In this document: in pieces, positions 47,512 through 61,440 of the stretch
How positions within the stretch are numbered: the stretch's first letter is position 1
Layout of the letters: every line of letters begins with the position of its first letter
Origin: Rhynochetos jubatus
Lineage: Eukaryota > Chordata > Aves > Eurypygiformes > Rhynochetidae
Length of the DNA stretch: 64,000 nucleotides
Reading direction: 5' to 3'
Assembly (NCBI GenBank): GCA_027574665.1
Contig: CM050662.1
Span: 3,874,501 to 3,938,500 of the forward strand
Notes under the pieces: generated by a model
Databases searched by the model: none
Told to the model about the DNA's origin: nothing
The model's input: only the letters and a program-made list of their open reading frames with translations
Program-made: the position numbers and the translations under genes

Positions 47512-50099
47512 GTGAGCTCTGTCCCACCCTGGTGGGAGGGCCAAAACCTCGGGACACCAGATGGGCTCTCTGCTTCTCTTCATCTCTCTTGATTTCTTAC
47601 TACTAGCAGGAGTGGAAAGCTGCTCTCATCCTGCAACACACCAGATTGTCCTCTTCCTGCCTAGCCCTCTCCTTGCAGCAGCACTACCCTGACCTTCTCA
47701 ATGCGTCCTCATCCTGCTCGTAGACTTAGCCAGAAGTAATTCGGTGTGGATGATTCCCTGGGCTCCTTGTTTTTACAAGTCCAAGGGGAATAGCTCTGCC
47801 TCCCCTCCTCTCCCCTTGGCAGCCCTCTCTGGAGGAAGAGCTGGAGGGTGATGTGGTTACAAGCACCCCAGGGAGCACCGTTCTCCCTCCTGTTCCTTTT
47901 TCCTCAGCTGCTTTAGGATGGCGAGATGCCGATTTCAGAAACTCAGCAACTCCCGTGGTCTTTGGAGGGGAGTTTTAGCCCCGTGGACCTGTGCCTCCGA
48001 CATCAAAGGGGTGTTGATTAGACAGGGGGTTAGGAACGGGGTCAGCAGGTGAAACCTAGAGGAGGCTGGTCTGAAGGATGTTAGTGGTTCAGGAGGGCAG
48101 CTACTGCCCGAAGGAGCCCAGGTGGGCTCGTACTAGAGCGTGGCATGTAGTGCTGCAGGTGTGCCCTGTGGGCTCCATGGGTTGTGTTGGTACCCTTTTT
48201 GGTTTTGGGGTTTTGTGGTTTGTTCGTAGGTGCAGAGGCTTTAGAAATGCATTGGAAGGACACAGACCTCAAGGTCAGAAGTGCAGAGTGAGGACTGAAA
48301 GTCAGGACTGTTATATCTGCATATTTCTATGCCTAAAAATACGGTCACCTTCTCCACTGTTATAAATTATTTATCACTTAGACTGTAGGCTAATGTATAG
48401 TCTACAAATCTGCATTTCTTTTGCAATCTCGTGTATGGTGCAGTTGCTTCTCAGCCTGTGTGAAGTAGCATGGCCTCGTGGACAGCCGCAGGCACCCAGA
48501 CTTACACCAGGAAGGGATCCAGCTTGGTAGTCTGAAACAGAGCTTGGCGTACTGATCACAGTGAGATACACTGTCACATCAGAAACACAGACCTGCTCTT
48601 CCTGTTCTGGCCTACCTCCATGTTTGAAACTCTGTTGTGGTTGTGTCCTTAGGTTCTTTAATAGCATGTAGACTCTTACATTTCATAAAGAGAAAATCAC
48701 GCAGGGACTCTGGAAACATTTGCAGGTAACTTACGAAACGTCGGGAGCTATTAAATCGCTTCTTTCCTGATTTAGCTCACATGACATGAGCCAGACTCAA
48801 GAAATCTATTGTCTCATGATAGGAGCGTGTAGCAGTGGCTATTAAACTAGTGCTTTTGTATAGAATTCCTCACTTAATTGCAAATGCCTTTCTCTGGACA
48901 GCAAAAATCTCTTTTCTAATATGACAAAATTAAAACACCGCTTTGGAAACTCTCAGACCTTTTATCTATAAAGGACGTTCTGACAGATGGTAATTTTGAG
49001 TGGTTCAGATGATGTATTGTCTGAGAGCTCAGTTCCAAAATGTGAGGGATATTATGCCTGGTTTTTGGGTTTGCTTTTTTTTCCCCTTGCCGTGCTTAAG
49101 CTTTCTCAATAGACACCTACATGCCAACTCGTCTTTGTGCTATGTGCTTAATTTGTTTGTTCATACATTTTCCCAGCTTACTCTGTGCTCCCTTTAAACT
49201 GCCGGGGGCATTTCAAGTACTTCACGCTAAGCGTTTTCTGAAGGCTTGTGTTTTTCTGTGGGTGGTTGTTTATTTCCTTCACTCGTCGTTGTTCCTAGGG
49301 GCCTCGCTCGGCTGGTAGGACTTTCCAGTGAATGCCCAGAGGTGCCGTAGCTCGCTGGGCTGCGGGGGCATGATCTCATCCCTGTTTGTGTGCCTGGGAC
49401 TGCTTTCAGATGCTGAGCCACGCCTGGGAGAGAGGCGATGATCTGCTGCTCACCAGTCGGGTCTGCGACCGCCTCCCAGGTCTCTTCAGCCAGGTTGGCA
49501 CTGGCTGGCAGTTTCAAGCCAGGCAAACCTTCCAGAGGAGAATCAGGGCATGATCACTGCAGCTTCTCAGCCCAGCCCAGGAGGTCATTAACTCCTGGCG
49601 TAGCTGAGTCTGGAAGAGGGAGTTTGGCATTGTCTGTAGGCATGGAGAAAGCCACTGGGCACTGAGCAGTCTCAGTGCTGGGGTCACACCCAGAGCTTTG
49701 CAACTCTTACAGATGCCCAGGTCTTCTCCAGTGTTGCGTTGTCCTTAACTCTGACCAGGTAGTGAAGCAGGTAGGGGTTGGAGCAACTGGCTGCATCACC
49801 CAGGACCTGCCTGCATGCGGCTGGGGCCTGGCTGTGCTGAAAACCGCTTTGGGATCAAAGGGTTTTCACCTTGAGCCAGCAGGCCAGGTGGCTGGCCAAG
49901 ACGTTGGATCAGCAAGGGCAGCTCAGGACTTCTCCCTCCTGGTATCGCTCCTATTTATTTGGCTTAAACTGAAAAGCAGCCTCAGCATGGCAGCGTTCGG
50001 CCCTCAAGGCAAGGGGGGCCCAGGTCCAGCTGCCAGGGTGCTGCCTGCACGGACGCTGCCCTCCCCATCTGTGAGCCTCTGCCACAGCAGGGGGTGACC

Positions 50100-51050
50100 T
50101 GATATGGAAGAAATCCATATTTTATCTCTTGTTTCTCTTATATGCCCTTCATTTTAGGCATTTGAGTTTTAATCGCCGAGTCTGTGACCAAATCAAACAT
50201 CGTTCCATCTGGTAGAGTTTTCTGAGCGCCGCCCTTATTGCAACTCTACAACCTCAGCGCAGTCTTACTGCGTCTAAACCTTTAACAAAATGTTTTCCAT
50301 CCAGCAGTTTACAAAAGTAAACTTCATTTGAACAATCCTCAAGCGCTCTGATTGCAAATAAAAGTTAAACGCGCTAACAAAAATAATTGCCAGGCATGTG
50401 GGATTGTACGTTTAGGTATCCATAATTCACTAACAGTATATGCCAATACACAACATTATCTGGATTTTCAGTGATTGCATTAGCATAAAAGCATGTTAGC
50501 ATTTATCCGGTGGTACTAACATTTAAATATATATAAGTATGAAATATTAAGATACAGCATTTTGAAGGCAAGTAAAACTACTGTCTGTGAAATGTTCTTG
50601 CATATTTTTGAAGGTACACTCTGGTATCTTCGGATGACAATCAGCATTCGCACCATTGGGTCCAAACATTGCAAAAATGTCAATGTTTTATGCAAAGAAG
50701 AGCTATATTAAGTGGAAAAAAAAAAAAAGACTGCTGATGAGCGAAGTGTCTTCTGCTGTCCTCTAAGCTATTTACAGGCAGCGTCTTCCTTTGTTCCTAG
50801 CGCAGCCAGGCCTCTGCGCAATTTGTATCTAGATGTTTCACAAGACTGGAAATGTTAGCCAGAAAGGATTATGCTTGTGATTAAAACCTCAATTTTTAAA
50901 AACTTTACCTCCAGGAAACATTTTTCCACACTGATAATTTGAACATTTTAATATTTTGTAATAAAAGGATTTTTGTAATCCCCTTAGAAGGGGAATAATA
51001 ATTTATGTGAATGCATTCTTGAAGCTTTATGCCAACTGCTCCCTGAGCGC
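50100..51050. promoter_or_regulatory. AT-rich, repeat-free block, candidate conserved non-coding DNA
   Basis: Nearly 1 kb has low GC and no open frame of note, no CR1 and only one short poly-A run, in contrast with the GC-rich intron around it. It contains many TAAT, ATTA and ATGCAAA-like words and a small palindrome, TCCCCTT-AG-AAGGGGA, near 50980. Composition of this kind is typical of, but not specific to, conserved enhancers. Confidence 0.2.
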
Positions 51051-54000
51051 TTAGGGGTGAGTTAGAGGTGAGGATGGGGAGAAGCTAAGCTGTGGGACCT
51101 TTGAGGCAGAGAGAAACACTTTGTGTTTCACGGGGATGTGAGACCTTGGCATGGCCAAAGTGGGGAGCGAGGAGGAAAAGTCACTCAGGCAGCTGCACTG
51201 AGAGGTTTGTGGTGGTTTGGCCGGTCCTTAAAAACCCACGTGCTGTTCAAACTGGGTAGCTGGGGACAGGATTTCAGCCTGGTGGCCCGAGCTTGCATAT
51301 GCTGTATGTCCCAGCAGGACACTGGGCAGCCGCAGCACAGCCTCTTCCAACAAGCCCGGCACTACTGGGGTCCCGCTGTTCCCTCTTTTGGCCCTGAGTG
51401 CTACATGTTACAGGACTGGGAAAAGCCTCGGGCGTAAACTCATCAGAGGCAGTAGCTCAAGCATCATCTTGTAGCAGTGCTCAAGAGTTTCCTAGAGGTG
51501 GCTGGTGTCAGGTTATTGCTTGTCCTAACTGTTTCCTGTGAGGTTAAACCCCGTAAACTATGACAGGTGTGCACCATGAGCATCCCTCATCACCATTATC
51601 CACCCAGCGCTGAGCCTGGTTCGGAGGTTGTACCGTTTCGGCAAAGCAGAGAGAGGCATAAAGCATGTGTCTGCTTTTCAAGAGGAGCTGAAAGAGCCCG
51701 GTGTGCCGGGCTCCGCTGCCTCCTTACGCAGTGCTGTGCGGGGGTGTCCGAGCAGGGCTCAGCATCCTGATGTGTGGCGGCTCTCGGTTCTGCTTCCTCC
51801 TCTTTGCTCTGGGAGGAGGGATGGGTGAACGCCGTCTCCCCACCCCTGCTCTATCCATCAGCATTTCAGTGCTGTCCATTCTCCGAGGGTGCACGACTTC
51901 CATGGTTTGTCAGAGAAGCGCCAGCTTCTTCAGGATGTCTTTGTGGAGAGGAAAAAGCTTCCGCCAGATTTAACGGGTTTGAATTAAGTCCAGCTTCGCA
52001 GTGAAACGGGTTGACACTTGCTGCTGTTAAATAACATTAAGGCCCAAGCGATAAACCCAGGAAAAGTAAAATTAAAGACCTTGCTTCAGTGCTGTCTTGT
52101 AAGGACATAAGAATTTCTGGGCAGAGAAATAAATCTAGTTAGCTTAACAGGCACTGTCCCTACCCATTTATTTCAAATCCATCTTCATGTTCATCCCTTC
52201 CTCCTCCAGCTTCTTTTTCATCCTGCAGTCTTTGCCCATCTCTTTATCCACTTTCACTGTTTTTCAGTGGCCCTGTTGCCAACGCTGTGTGTTTGCCACC
52301 TCCCAGTTGCAGTAATTCCAGCTCGACTCCCTGTCTGCTTGTAATTTCTTGCTTTGTAGATTGTCTCTTCTATTTTTGTTTGAACTCCTGACTTGTGTGG
52401 TTATCAGCCTCACTGCACTTAATTTCAAATTAATTTGATTGGGTCACCTCAATTTTTTTTTTTTCCTGTAACAATAATGAACTCAACCTATTTAGCCTTT
52501 CCCTGTTACGAATAACCTTAACGAAAATTGCAGTGCAGTACAAAACTGTGTTTCATCATTATGGCTAATTACACAGAAGAATAAATCCCTAAACATTTTT
52601 CAGCATCTGAAATCTAACAAGAAAGCGTAATTAACAATTAAATAGTAAACTGCCATCCCTGTGCTCTCAGGAAGACCGAGAGAGCAGACCCCATGAGAAA
52701 AATCTAGAATCCAAGGTTTGCTCCTGGTTTTGTTTGGATAAATCCTTGGGCAATTGAACTGCTGGGGAAATGCTGGTGGCTGGGCAGCTTGGCGCAGGGT
52801 GGGCTGCTTGGCCCCCGTGTTTTCCCCAGCTGCCTCCAACTGCTAAGAGAGCAGGATGAACATCTTGGCCTCGCCCTGGAGGACTGGTTTGGGGCTGAGG
52901 ATGATGTCACTTCTGTTAAGTGTGGGAATTCTGGAGTGAGTTACCCCACCCGGGGGTCTGGGTTGGGCTGGTATGCAAGAGAGGAGGACAAAGAGGTTAA
53001 GCAGTGAGGATGATTGCTGGGATTGGAGTGTTTGGCCTCACATCATACTTCAGCAGCGAGTTAACCTGCACAGTACTGAGTACCGCTGCATTTTATGGGC
53101 TGTCACAGGACTCACCCACCACAACGCAGGCGCTCTCTTCCTCACGTGTCCTTCACACAGAGGTGAGCGCTCCCAGAGCCATGCAGGCTCGTGCCGCTCT
53201 CCGGCTGCTTGTTGTTGTAAGACTGGGGTGAGGTGACCTGCCCTGAAAACACAGCCCTGGTGCTGCCCAGGAACGTGGCAGGGGTCAGGAGTGCTGTGAA
53301 GCCGCTCTGGCGGTGTTCGGCAGCAGCCTCTCTTTAACAGGGAGGCTGGTGACACAACCTGCAGGAAAAACTCGTTGCAGCCTGGTCATGCATTATATAA
53401 ACCACATTGTTTCTGTCTCTTCTCATTTAGTAAACGCTCTCTGCTAAAGCATTTGAGTTATTGCAATAGTTTCCATTTAAATTACACATTTGGACTCGTT
53501 ACTTAATCACTTTGTGCAAAATAAACAGCCCAAACTTGCTGTTTCTCAGCGTAGACCTGGTTTCATCGCTGGACGCAACACGTATTACTCTCTTCAGCCA
53601 CTATTTATTCATCATCCATGTTCTCTGTTTATCCTTTTTACTACAGCCTCTGCACTCGGCTAATGGCTTCACGAGCTTCAAAGATTTTCCTGCCTAACCA
53701 CCTACATTATTTTCTTGACCTGCTGTGGCTTTCCTATGTTGTGTGTTCTCCGCGTTCCCTCCAAGTAATAGGTGCAAAACGCTCCACAAAGAAGAGGCTC
53801 TTTAATCACGGTGTACAGGAGGCTCTAGCAGCCCGTTGTTAATGTGTTTCCGAAGGGAGACTGAAAAAAACTCGTTGAATAGAACAAAGCAGCGAAGAAT
53901 GGGAGGAAGAGGAACAATGGGAGCAGGAAATGCAGGATCCAGCCTCAATTACGTACCTGCTCCCAGCAGGGTTTGGGGTGGACAGAACTGACCCAGCGAT

Positions 54001-56593
54001 TACGATTATGGCTATTGTCTGAGCTTGTATAGGAGGATCCAGATCCCATCTCTTCCTTTGTAGGTCCTGCTGCGTGCACCCTCCTACCCCTTTCCTGATT
54101 GCAGCTTTTGTTGGATTTAATTGCTGGCAGGCTGTACGCAGTGAGCATGCAAAGGCGCATGCAGCCAGGTCTGTGGTGGGAATGGTAGTGGCAGAATCTG
54201 GCTTTCGGAGGGGTCCTGGGGGCTGCCCTTAGCTGTCGTGGGCTGTCATCTGGATTTAGCCATGTTTACTCACCGCCCCTCTCTTCTGCCCCTACTCTTC
54301 CCCTGTGCTGAGGGGAGGAAGGCAGAGCTGCTGGACCCGGAGCTTGCGCAGGAGGCAGAGTAACATAATCCAGCAGTCGCAGGCATCTAAGACTGGCCCT
54401 TGCCTGTCCTGACTGAAGTCAGATTAAGTCCTGGCAAGCGCCCTTGTTCCCAGGTTGCCATCTTCCAGCCCACCTCTTCTCCTGACACTGTGTCTTGATA
54501 AGTTTTTCCTCATCTGTGTATTTGAGATTCATTGAAAGAGCTGCTTATTCACCCATGAAGTCAGTTCCTCAAGTCTTCCTCCAGATTGCTGCCCACCTCA
54601 GCCCCTCCAAGGCTTTCCAGGTGTTTGGATGGGGTGATGTTCTGTGCAGAGACAAAACAACAGCTTGCTGGAAATTATCTCTTTCTCAGGAAGCTCATCA
54701 TCACTGTTGACTACTGGCTCTTCCCTCAGGAGCTGACATTCTGTGTCTTCTTGTGAGCTGGATTTTGATCTCTCTGTTTTAGATGATCCTACTTCTGCTT
54801 AAAAGGAGATGTCCATCACAGCCCTCAGAGCTGCTGGGCACATCTTGAGAAGGCAGACCTCTGAGCTCTGCCGGTCAGGGCAGCAGTCTGTGGCCACAAG
54901 GCATCCTTGGGGAGCTGGACCGGTGGGCAGCCCCCTCCCCACTGGGCAGCTTGGAGTTATCCCGTGAGTTGGAGAAACGCTACTGCAGCCCCTTCCCACT
55001 GAGTCTTAGCCCCTTGACACCACTACGTGAGCCCTGAATAGATTTGAAAACTAATTTGCTGCTCAGAGCATCAATAGATGTACGTCACTTGTCCTTTCTG
55101 CTGCATTTAATGAGTTTCCAAGGTACTGCAGCCAGTTCCAGAAGGCAACCATCAAAGGATTGTGTCTTCGCTTCCATCAGAAAAGTCTAGCTGTCCCTCC
55201 AGCACGCTTCAGTTCTCAGAGATTCTCTCTGGTTTTGTCTCTTAAGAATTTAATGTGGAGCGCATCGTATAATTTCTTGCAACCATCCTTTCCAGACTGT
55301 CTCTCCTGGTTTTTTCCTAAATGCCCTGACAGTAGCGAGTGGGAAAGAGAAGGGACTTTTCTAGCAGTCAGGTGGTGTTAGCTGGAGCCCAGGCGACACG
55401 TGGTCATGGTAATGTCCTGTCACACTGTTTCTCTCCCTGTTGTGATTCTCAGTTATTCTCTCCTGCTGTGCAGCTGTGCCTGTTCCCCTCTGTTAACCCT
55501 CCTGGGCCTGACCCATGCTTTGAGCATCCCCGCCTGCATCCCTCTGGGCTATAACCCCAGTGGGACTGCATTGCTGCGTGGCCAAGGAGCGGGTGAATGC
55601 GTTGGTGCTGCTGGCCCAACTGCCAGGGGATGATGGGCACCGCCCCGTGGTGGCTGTTGCGAGGGACAGGTAGTTAATCCTTAAGCTCCATCTGCCAAGA
55701 TGAATAATTAGGGCTGTTGCTTTGAATAAACCACCAGATCGACATAGGAATTGCCTTACTGGAGTGGACGTGCAGGCCTGGAAGGCCCCTGTGGCTGGAT
55801 TTTGCAGAGGTGGGAACAAAGAACCTGGGGTGGTAACATTACAGTAACATGGAAATGGGGTTTCCCTAAGCCTTAAGCAACTAAAACCTGCCATACGTGG
55901 TGAAGCATGAGGGCTCGTGGGCTTTTATCTGTCAGTGCAGCGGAGAGGGTTGAAGGGGGTTTCTGGAGTCCGGTCCGTGCTGGGTGCAGCCGGGTGCCAG
56001 CACCCCTTTGGTCAGCAGCTGTACGTCAGCGTTTCTCACCTCCTTTCGGAAGCAGATTGTGTCACGTTTCCATACGTGCTCTGTCATAAAAGCCCATAAA
56101 TATGATTTTAGTGTGTTTGCATGTTTTGTAACAAGCAGGAATTCACCTGAGTTGTTTTCCAAATTAACACCCCGCTGCTTTTACTTAACAAGACCTTTTC
56201 CCAAGCTGAGAATGCTAGCAACTCTCAGATTTTCTTTCAAAAAATGCATTTTCTTTTGGGGCACTTCATATTGAAATCTGTCTTAATTTCAGTTCAGCTA
56301 GTGTGTGAAAACACACGGTGAGGCATTATTAGTCCCTGAAGGAATAAAGACAGATGGAGCCCAAAATGGAATTGGCTTTGTGATTAATTGAAACCTTAAG
56401 GAGTGGAATGGAGTCAGGGCTTGGTCCTACCCCGGCAGCGGCTGGAGATCAATTCAGCCAGCACGCATCTCCCCGAGCACGGGCTGAGGAGCTCAGTGGG
56501 GAAGCGCAGGTGGTCCGCAGCAGAGACTGCCCGGGGCTGGCCTTGGCAGGTGGGACCTGTTGCTGGAGGAGGCCACGGGGTGGAGCGGTGTGT

Positions 56594-56616
56594 GGGTCGG
56601 GGTGGTGGGTTGGGGG
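56594..56616 (+). other. G-quadruplex motif
   Basis: Four G runs (3, 4, 3 and 5) are separated by TC, TGGT and TT, which fits the G3+N1-7 rule. It lies in a locally GC-rich part of the last SIL1 intron. Confidence 0.65.
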
Positions 56617-59600
56617 CTGAAGGGCGTATCAGGGCCCTTGGCATGGGATGACGTGCTTTAGTAATGAGCTGCTATTTCTGGCCTCGAGCTTCTCACAGCT
56701 GTGCACGATGGCTCTTGTGTGACTGCTCCTGTGGAGAGCAGAGCGGGGAGGAGGGGAGCGTCTTGGGGCAAGCTCCAGAAAACTTGAGAGTGGGAATATG
56801 GAGGTGTGGAAGTGGCTGGGGTTGGGGGCAGCGAGTTCAGGCTCTGCTCTGGGCTTCTGCTCCACGTGCGACCAGAGCAGTTCCCTCGGGGGCTGCGCTT
56901 TCATATCCTTGTCTGCGAGACGTGGGCGGTGGACCTGCCCCTCGAAAGGGAGCTGGAGGAGTACTGGGTGGCGTTATCTGCCTTGGCTTTGGCACGAGCA
57001 GAAGTTTCTGGAGTCTAACCACAAACCTTTACAGCATTTCTAACATACCTGCTGGGGAGGAGAAAGAAAAGTTGTTGTGGAAAGGAGATCTCTCCGACAT
57101 GTTTTGGGAGTGAGTCCTCCCCCTGCAAACCTCCTTGCGGCTCAGACTATGACCGTGCTTGCGTGGGCAGCAGGTTCTGAGCAGCTACAGAGCTGGGGAG
57201 GAGCAGCAGGTGAAGGCAGGGTTGGTCTGCGAAGGCAAAGCCAGGTCCGTATGGGGTTATGTCAGCATGTCTGCCTGGAGGGGGTACGAAGGGGATGGTT
57301 GAGTGCGGTGGTGGCAGTCCCGGGAGGTGGCCCAATTTCCCACCCCATGGCTCGGTGGTGCCTCCCTCTTAAACTGAACGAGGCAGAGGGGTCTGAAATC
57401 ATGTGAAGAGGGTTTGGTGTAGAAAGCTGATGTCTCTGGAGGTCATGGTTTAAGGTATGCCCAGTGGCCAAGGCGCTGTGCACCCCATCCCGCAGTGCGG
57501 CAGCAGCACTTCTGAGTGAAGACCGTGACCCTGCTAATTGTCCTAACGAGTGGGAGGGCTGCGCAAATGATACTGTGGGTCAATGGGGAGTTGATAAAAC
57601 ACATGAAGTACCCGGCACCTCACAAAACATCCATTGCTCGCTTATTCTGACAAGTGCAAGTTGATTTTTACAATCCCTGACACCCCTAGCATGGCAGCAG
57701 ATTTGCCGAGGTGTGTTCTCTAACGGGAGGAAGGCGTGAGCTCTTCCTGCGGGACCTGGCCAGGAAACGTTAGAGTTCTGTAAGGCTGCTGTGGATTTTC
57801 TTTTCTTACCCTTGGGACTCTGGGGATTGCAGATCAGGGGATTGTGGATTAGTGGATCAGGAATTAGAAATGCATTTTTCATTCTTATGTTACACACTAA
57901 TGAACTGACAAATTTAATTTCTTTAAATCCAGCTACTTCAGCTAGAATAAGTGAAGTCATCTTCTGTCCCTTTTGGTACTGCGGGAAAGGCTGAATCGCG
58001 ATCTCTCTGGGTGTCACATCATCCAAGTGCAGTTCTTTGTCTTTAGCATGTGGCTGTTATGAAAGTACAGGCTATTTGCAAGGAAGAGCTCATCATCCGT
58101 AGGCGGTCGGTGCAGCGGCGTGCTCGGACTGCTGCGTGGGGCTGCGGCTCTCCACTGGCCACCTTCTGCCTTGCCAGTACAAGGAGGTGAGCTGGAGCCA
58201 GGGCAGCAGGCATCTCCAGGCTGGTGGCTCCAGTTTTCGTACCCTTTTAAAACCAGCTCAGGTGTGGTAACTGGTTGCTACTGGGCAGACACCCTTTTAA
58301 AACCGAGCGCTGGGGCCCTGCGAGTGTCTCCCTGGGACAGCACAGCCCGTGTGCTCGGCTCCAGGTGGGAGATGTGCTTGTCTTACATCTAACACGTTGT
58401 TCTTGCCCCTCAGCTCATCCCTGTGAGTGAAGCTGAGGTCTTTCTCACTCTTCTAGATCCTTCTGTGGGGAGGGTACTGGTGCCTTGGGCAGCCCCCTCT
58501 GCTCTAATGGGCTGGGATTTGGAAAGTGCTGGGGCTGGCGGATGCACAGGCTGCGGTGGGCTCCACGTGCCACTCCTTTAGCTGCACTGTTCTTCAGGTC
58601 TTGCGGTATGCGCCTCCCTACCCAAAACCTGTGCCAGGGATAACGCAGAGCAGCAAAAGCCATTTATGTCGTTAAAAGCCTAACGGACTGCACTGTGGGA
58701 CCTGATCTGCAGGGGGAAACCAGCTCCGTCATTACCCAGTCACTCTTCAGAGCTTTAAATGAGAGCTAAACAAAACGGCCTTGGCTTTCTGGAGCAGGCT
58801 TTATTCGTTCACTTTGTGATGCTGAAAGTGGGTCTGGAACACGGCCGCCTCTCAACGTGCCCTGCCGGCACCCCCAGCAGAGCCGTGGGCTGGTGCCTGC
58901 TGGGAGAGCCGCTCACGCCTGCCGGGACAGGCACAGCCCGTGCCTTGCAGGAGGAGAGCGCTGGGACATCGCTTGCTCCCTTTGACTGATGAATGGGTTT
59001 TGGACTGTGCCCATAATATCTTGATTAACAATTAACATGATGGAACTGGAAAGTACATCTCATTTCTCCCCCTGAACCCGACGGGTGAAGATAGATGTTT
59101 CCTGGTTGATTGCTGTGCCTATAGCCTATTTATGATTGATTGAAAAGCAGAGGCTTTGTATGAAGAGAGACCTTTAATCTCCTGGCAGAGCCAAGTGTGA
59201 TTCCCTTCAGGAAGCATTCCTTCTCTTCTACTTATCTCTCACCCCCACTTTAGACCTGAACCTGGCAGAGACCAGAAAGAAGGCAGGATCAAAGCAAAAA
59301 TAATTGGGATCGCTGGCTTCTGTGGGCAGTCTGAACCTGTTATTCCTACTTACTAACTAGTTATTCCTAAATAACTCTTGCAAGAGACAATTCAGCAGTT
59401 GCAGCATCTTCTTGATGAAAAGCACTCAAATGTAATAACCATGGCAACCGTTGCTGAGGGCCGGCACAACGAGGGATGGAGACGTGTGCTCTAAAGGACA
59501 ACGGGCCCAACTGCACTCACAAAGGACATGGGAAAGCACCACAGAGGTGGTGGGTGCTGGTGGGGACCCAGCCTCACGTGATGGGCTGGGGATGCAGGGT

Positions 59601-60380
59601 AGCCCCGTGCACCCAGTAATGAGTCACACTTCATTGATGGTGGCCATCTTCCCCTCTAGATGACAGGGGAGCTTGTAACCTGAAAGCTGAGGGGGAATAA
59701 TGGGGACACTCGATCGGGAGGGAGAGGCCAAGGAAGGAACCTCAGGAGAGACACCACCACTGATCCCAAAGTTTCCCAGGTTTGGCTGCTCTAGGCTGCT
59801 CTGTCTGTTGGTCTTTACCTGGCTGGATTGGTGCTGCAGACAGGTATCCATAATAAATACCTGACGGGTCTAATTTCAGAGCTGCTGCATTGTAAGCTGT
59901 CTCTCAGACCACGTTTGAAGCTCTTGAGAGGCAACAGGAGCCACATCGTGTTGCAGGTGGAGGAGTTGGTAGAAAATGGGGCCAACTTGAGTTGGCACGT
60001 GGTGCGTGGCAGGGGGCAGTGCAGGAAGCTACTGAGCCTTGAGAGTTTGCTGTGAGGGTCCTTCGTCCCTGGCTCATGCTGTCCCCTTGCCCGGGGGTCT
60101 TCTGAGAGCTCGCTGTTAGGACAACCCTGGGAAGACCTCTCGGAACACTGGTTGGGAGCACTTTGGGTTATGAGATCAGGGCCTCTCCAGTAGCTTTGTG
60201 GAGATTGTATCAGGCAGTGTTCTCTCCCTGTTGTCTTAACTGGACATTTTATAACCCTGAAAAGTGAGAGAAGGAGGCTCTAATGTTCACCAGAAGAGGA
60301 ATCTGCTGAAAGGCTTTTTTACAGATTTCTGAGATGATACAGATTTCCGAGAAGGAGGCAGTAAATACTCCACCTCTGCT

Positions 60381-60394
60381 TAATAATAATAATA
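60381..60394. repeat. Short TAA microsatellite
   Basis: Four and a half TAA units; no interspersed repeat was recognised at its flanks. Confidence 0.85.
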
Positions 60395-61374
60395 GGCAGG
60401 CTAAGTATCTCTAAAAATACAGAATAACGTGGGCCTCTTTGGAATAGTCAACACCCTTATCAGCCCGCTGCCATCTCTGCAAACAAGTTTCGCTAGAGAT
60501 GCTGGGCATGGCTTTCAGTGGTTTGGAGCAGCTGTAGCTTCTTTGACTTCAGTGAAAAGTCTGAGTGGTTGGCACGGCGGCAAACCAAGCCTCTTCCTTT
60601 CTGCCTCAAATTGGGTCTTGATTCTAAGTGAGATGAATTTTCTCCTCCTGATAATTCTGTGCATCTGAAGTGATTACAGCTCCGCGTGAGTGCTCTTTTA
60701 GGAGATTTGAATGCAGCGTTTTCTTCCGTCTTAAAAAGGTTCCTTCAAGCCTTATGATTCTGGAGAGGGGGGAAAAAATAAATCCTGGTGGAAACCGTCA
60801 CATCTTCCCATGCAGATTACAGATTAAAACTGTTATTTTTATAAAACACGGGGGCTAAATCGGAAAACTTATGCTGAGGCGAGCGGGTTTTGGCTGGTGG
60901 CAGCGTGCCGCTAAATCCTTATCTGGTGATGGAGAGGCAGAGCCAGTGAGTGGTATTATTTGGAGTTCTTAGAGAGTGAGCTTTAATGTTTGCTTAACTC
61001 CACTAAAAATAGACGCCACCCTCTTTTCCTAATAGGCGGCATTTGTCACACTTGATTCATTTCCTCTCCCAAACTGAGTTCCTTCATGAATATTCATCTC
61101 TACTCCCCAGGAATCTGCCTGCCCTCAGAAGTTGTACTCACGGCCACCGTGCTGTGACAACGCAAGTCAACCTTTCAAAGCTCACCCAATACCCGGCCTG
61201 GTCCCGCAGAATGTTGCGATGCCAACAGCTCCCATTGATTTCTGCCTTCTCTGCGAGCTGCAACTGCTCGTTATCCCTCTCGATGAGACCCTTAACGAGT
61301 CTCCCGTTCCTGTTGTCATAGCAGCACCGCATTGCCCGGTATGGCGAAGTCTCTGTCACTGTTAATTGTGAGAT

Positions 61375-61440
61375 GGGAGGATCGGTTTGGCAGTTTTTCT
61401 AGTGGGGATTAGGCCAAAAGGTCCCTTCTGAACTGCGATG
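61375..61440 (+). mobile_element. Possible CR1-type 3' tail remnant
   Basis: The string GGGGATTAGGCCAAAAGGTCCCTTCTGAACTGCGAT resembles the end of CR1 3' UTRs (a TTAGA-CCAAA stretch then GGTCCCTTC). No ORF2 part precedes it, and the match is short. Confidence 0.3.

Noticed and set aside
52190-52330. Pyrimidine-rich stretch ending TTTTTCAG, resembling a splice acceptor for the next SIL1 exon.
   Set aside because: The frame required after phase 2 does not resemble SIL1.
52789-53007. Frame after TTTTCCCCAG reading LQLLREQDEHLGLALEDW, which looked exon-like.
   Set aside because: No resemblance to SIL1 and no clear donor; the pattern fits chance.
56806-57018. 70-codon plus-strand frame with an acidic, helical-looking C-terminal half, suspected as a SIL1 or retroposed exon.
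   Set aside because: It does not match the expected next SIL1 residues or any family I know, and lacks a convincing acceptor.
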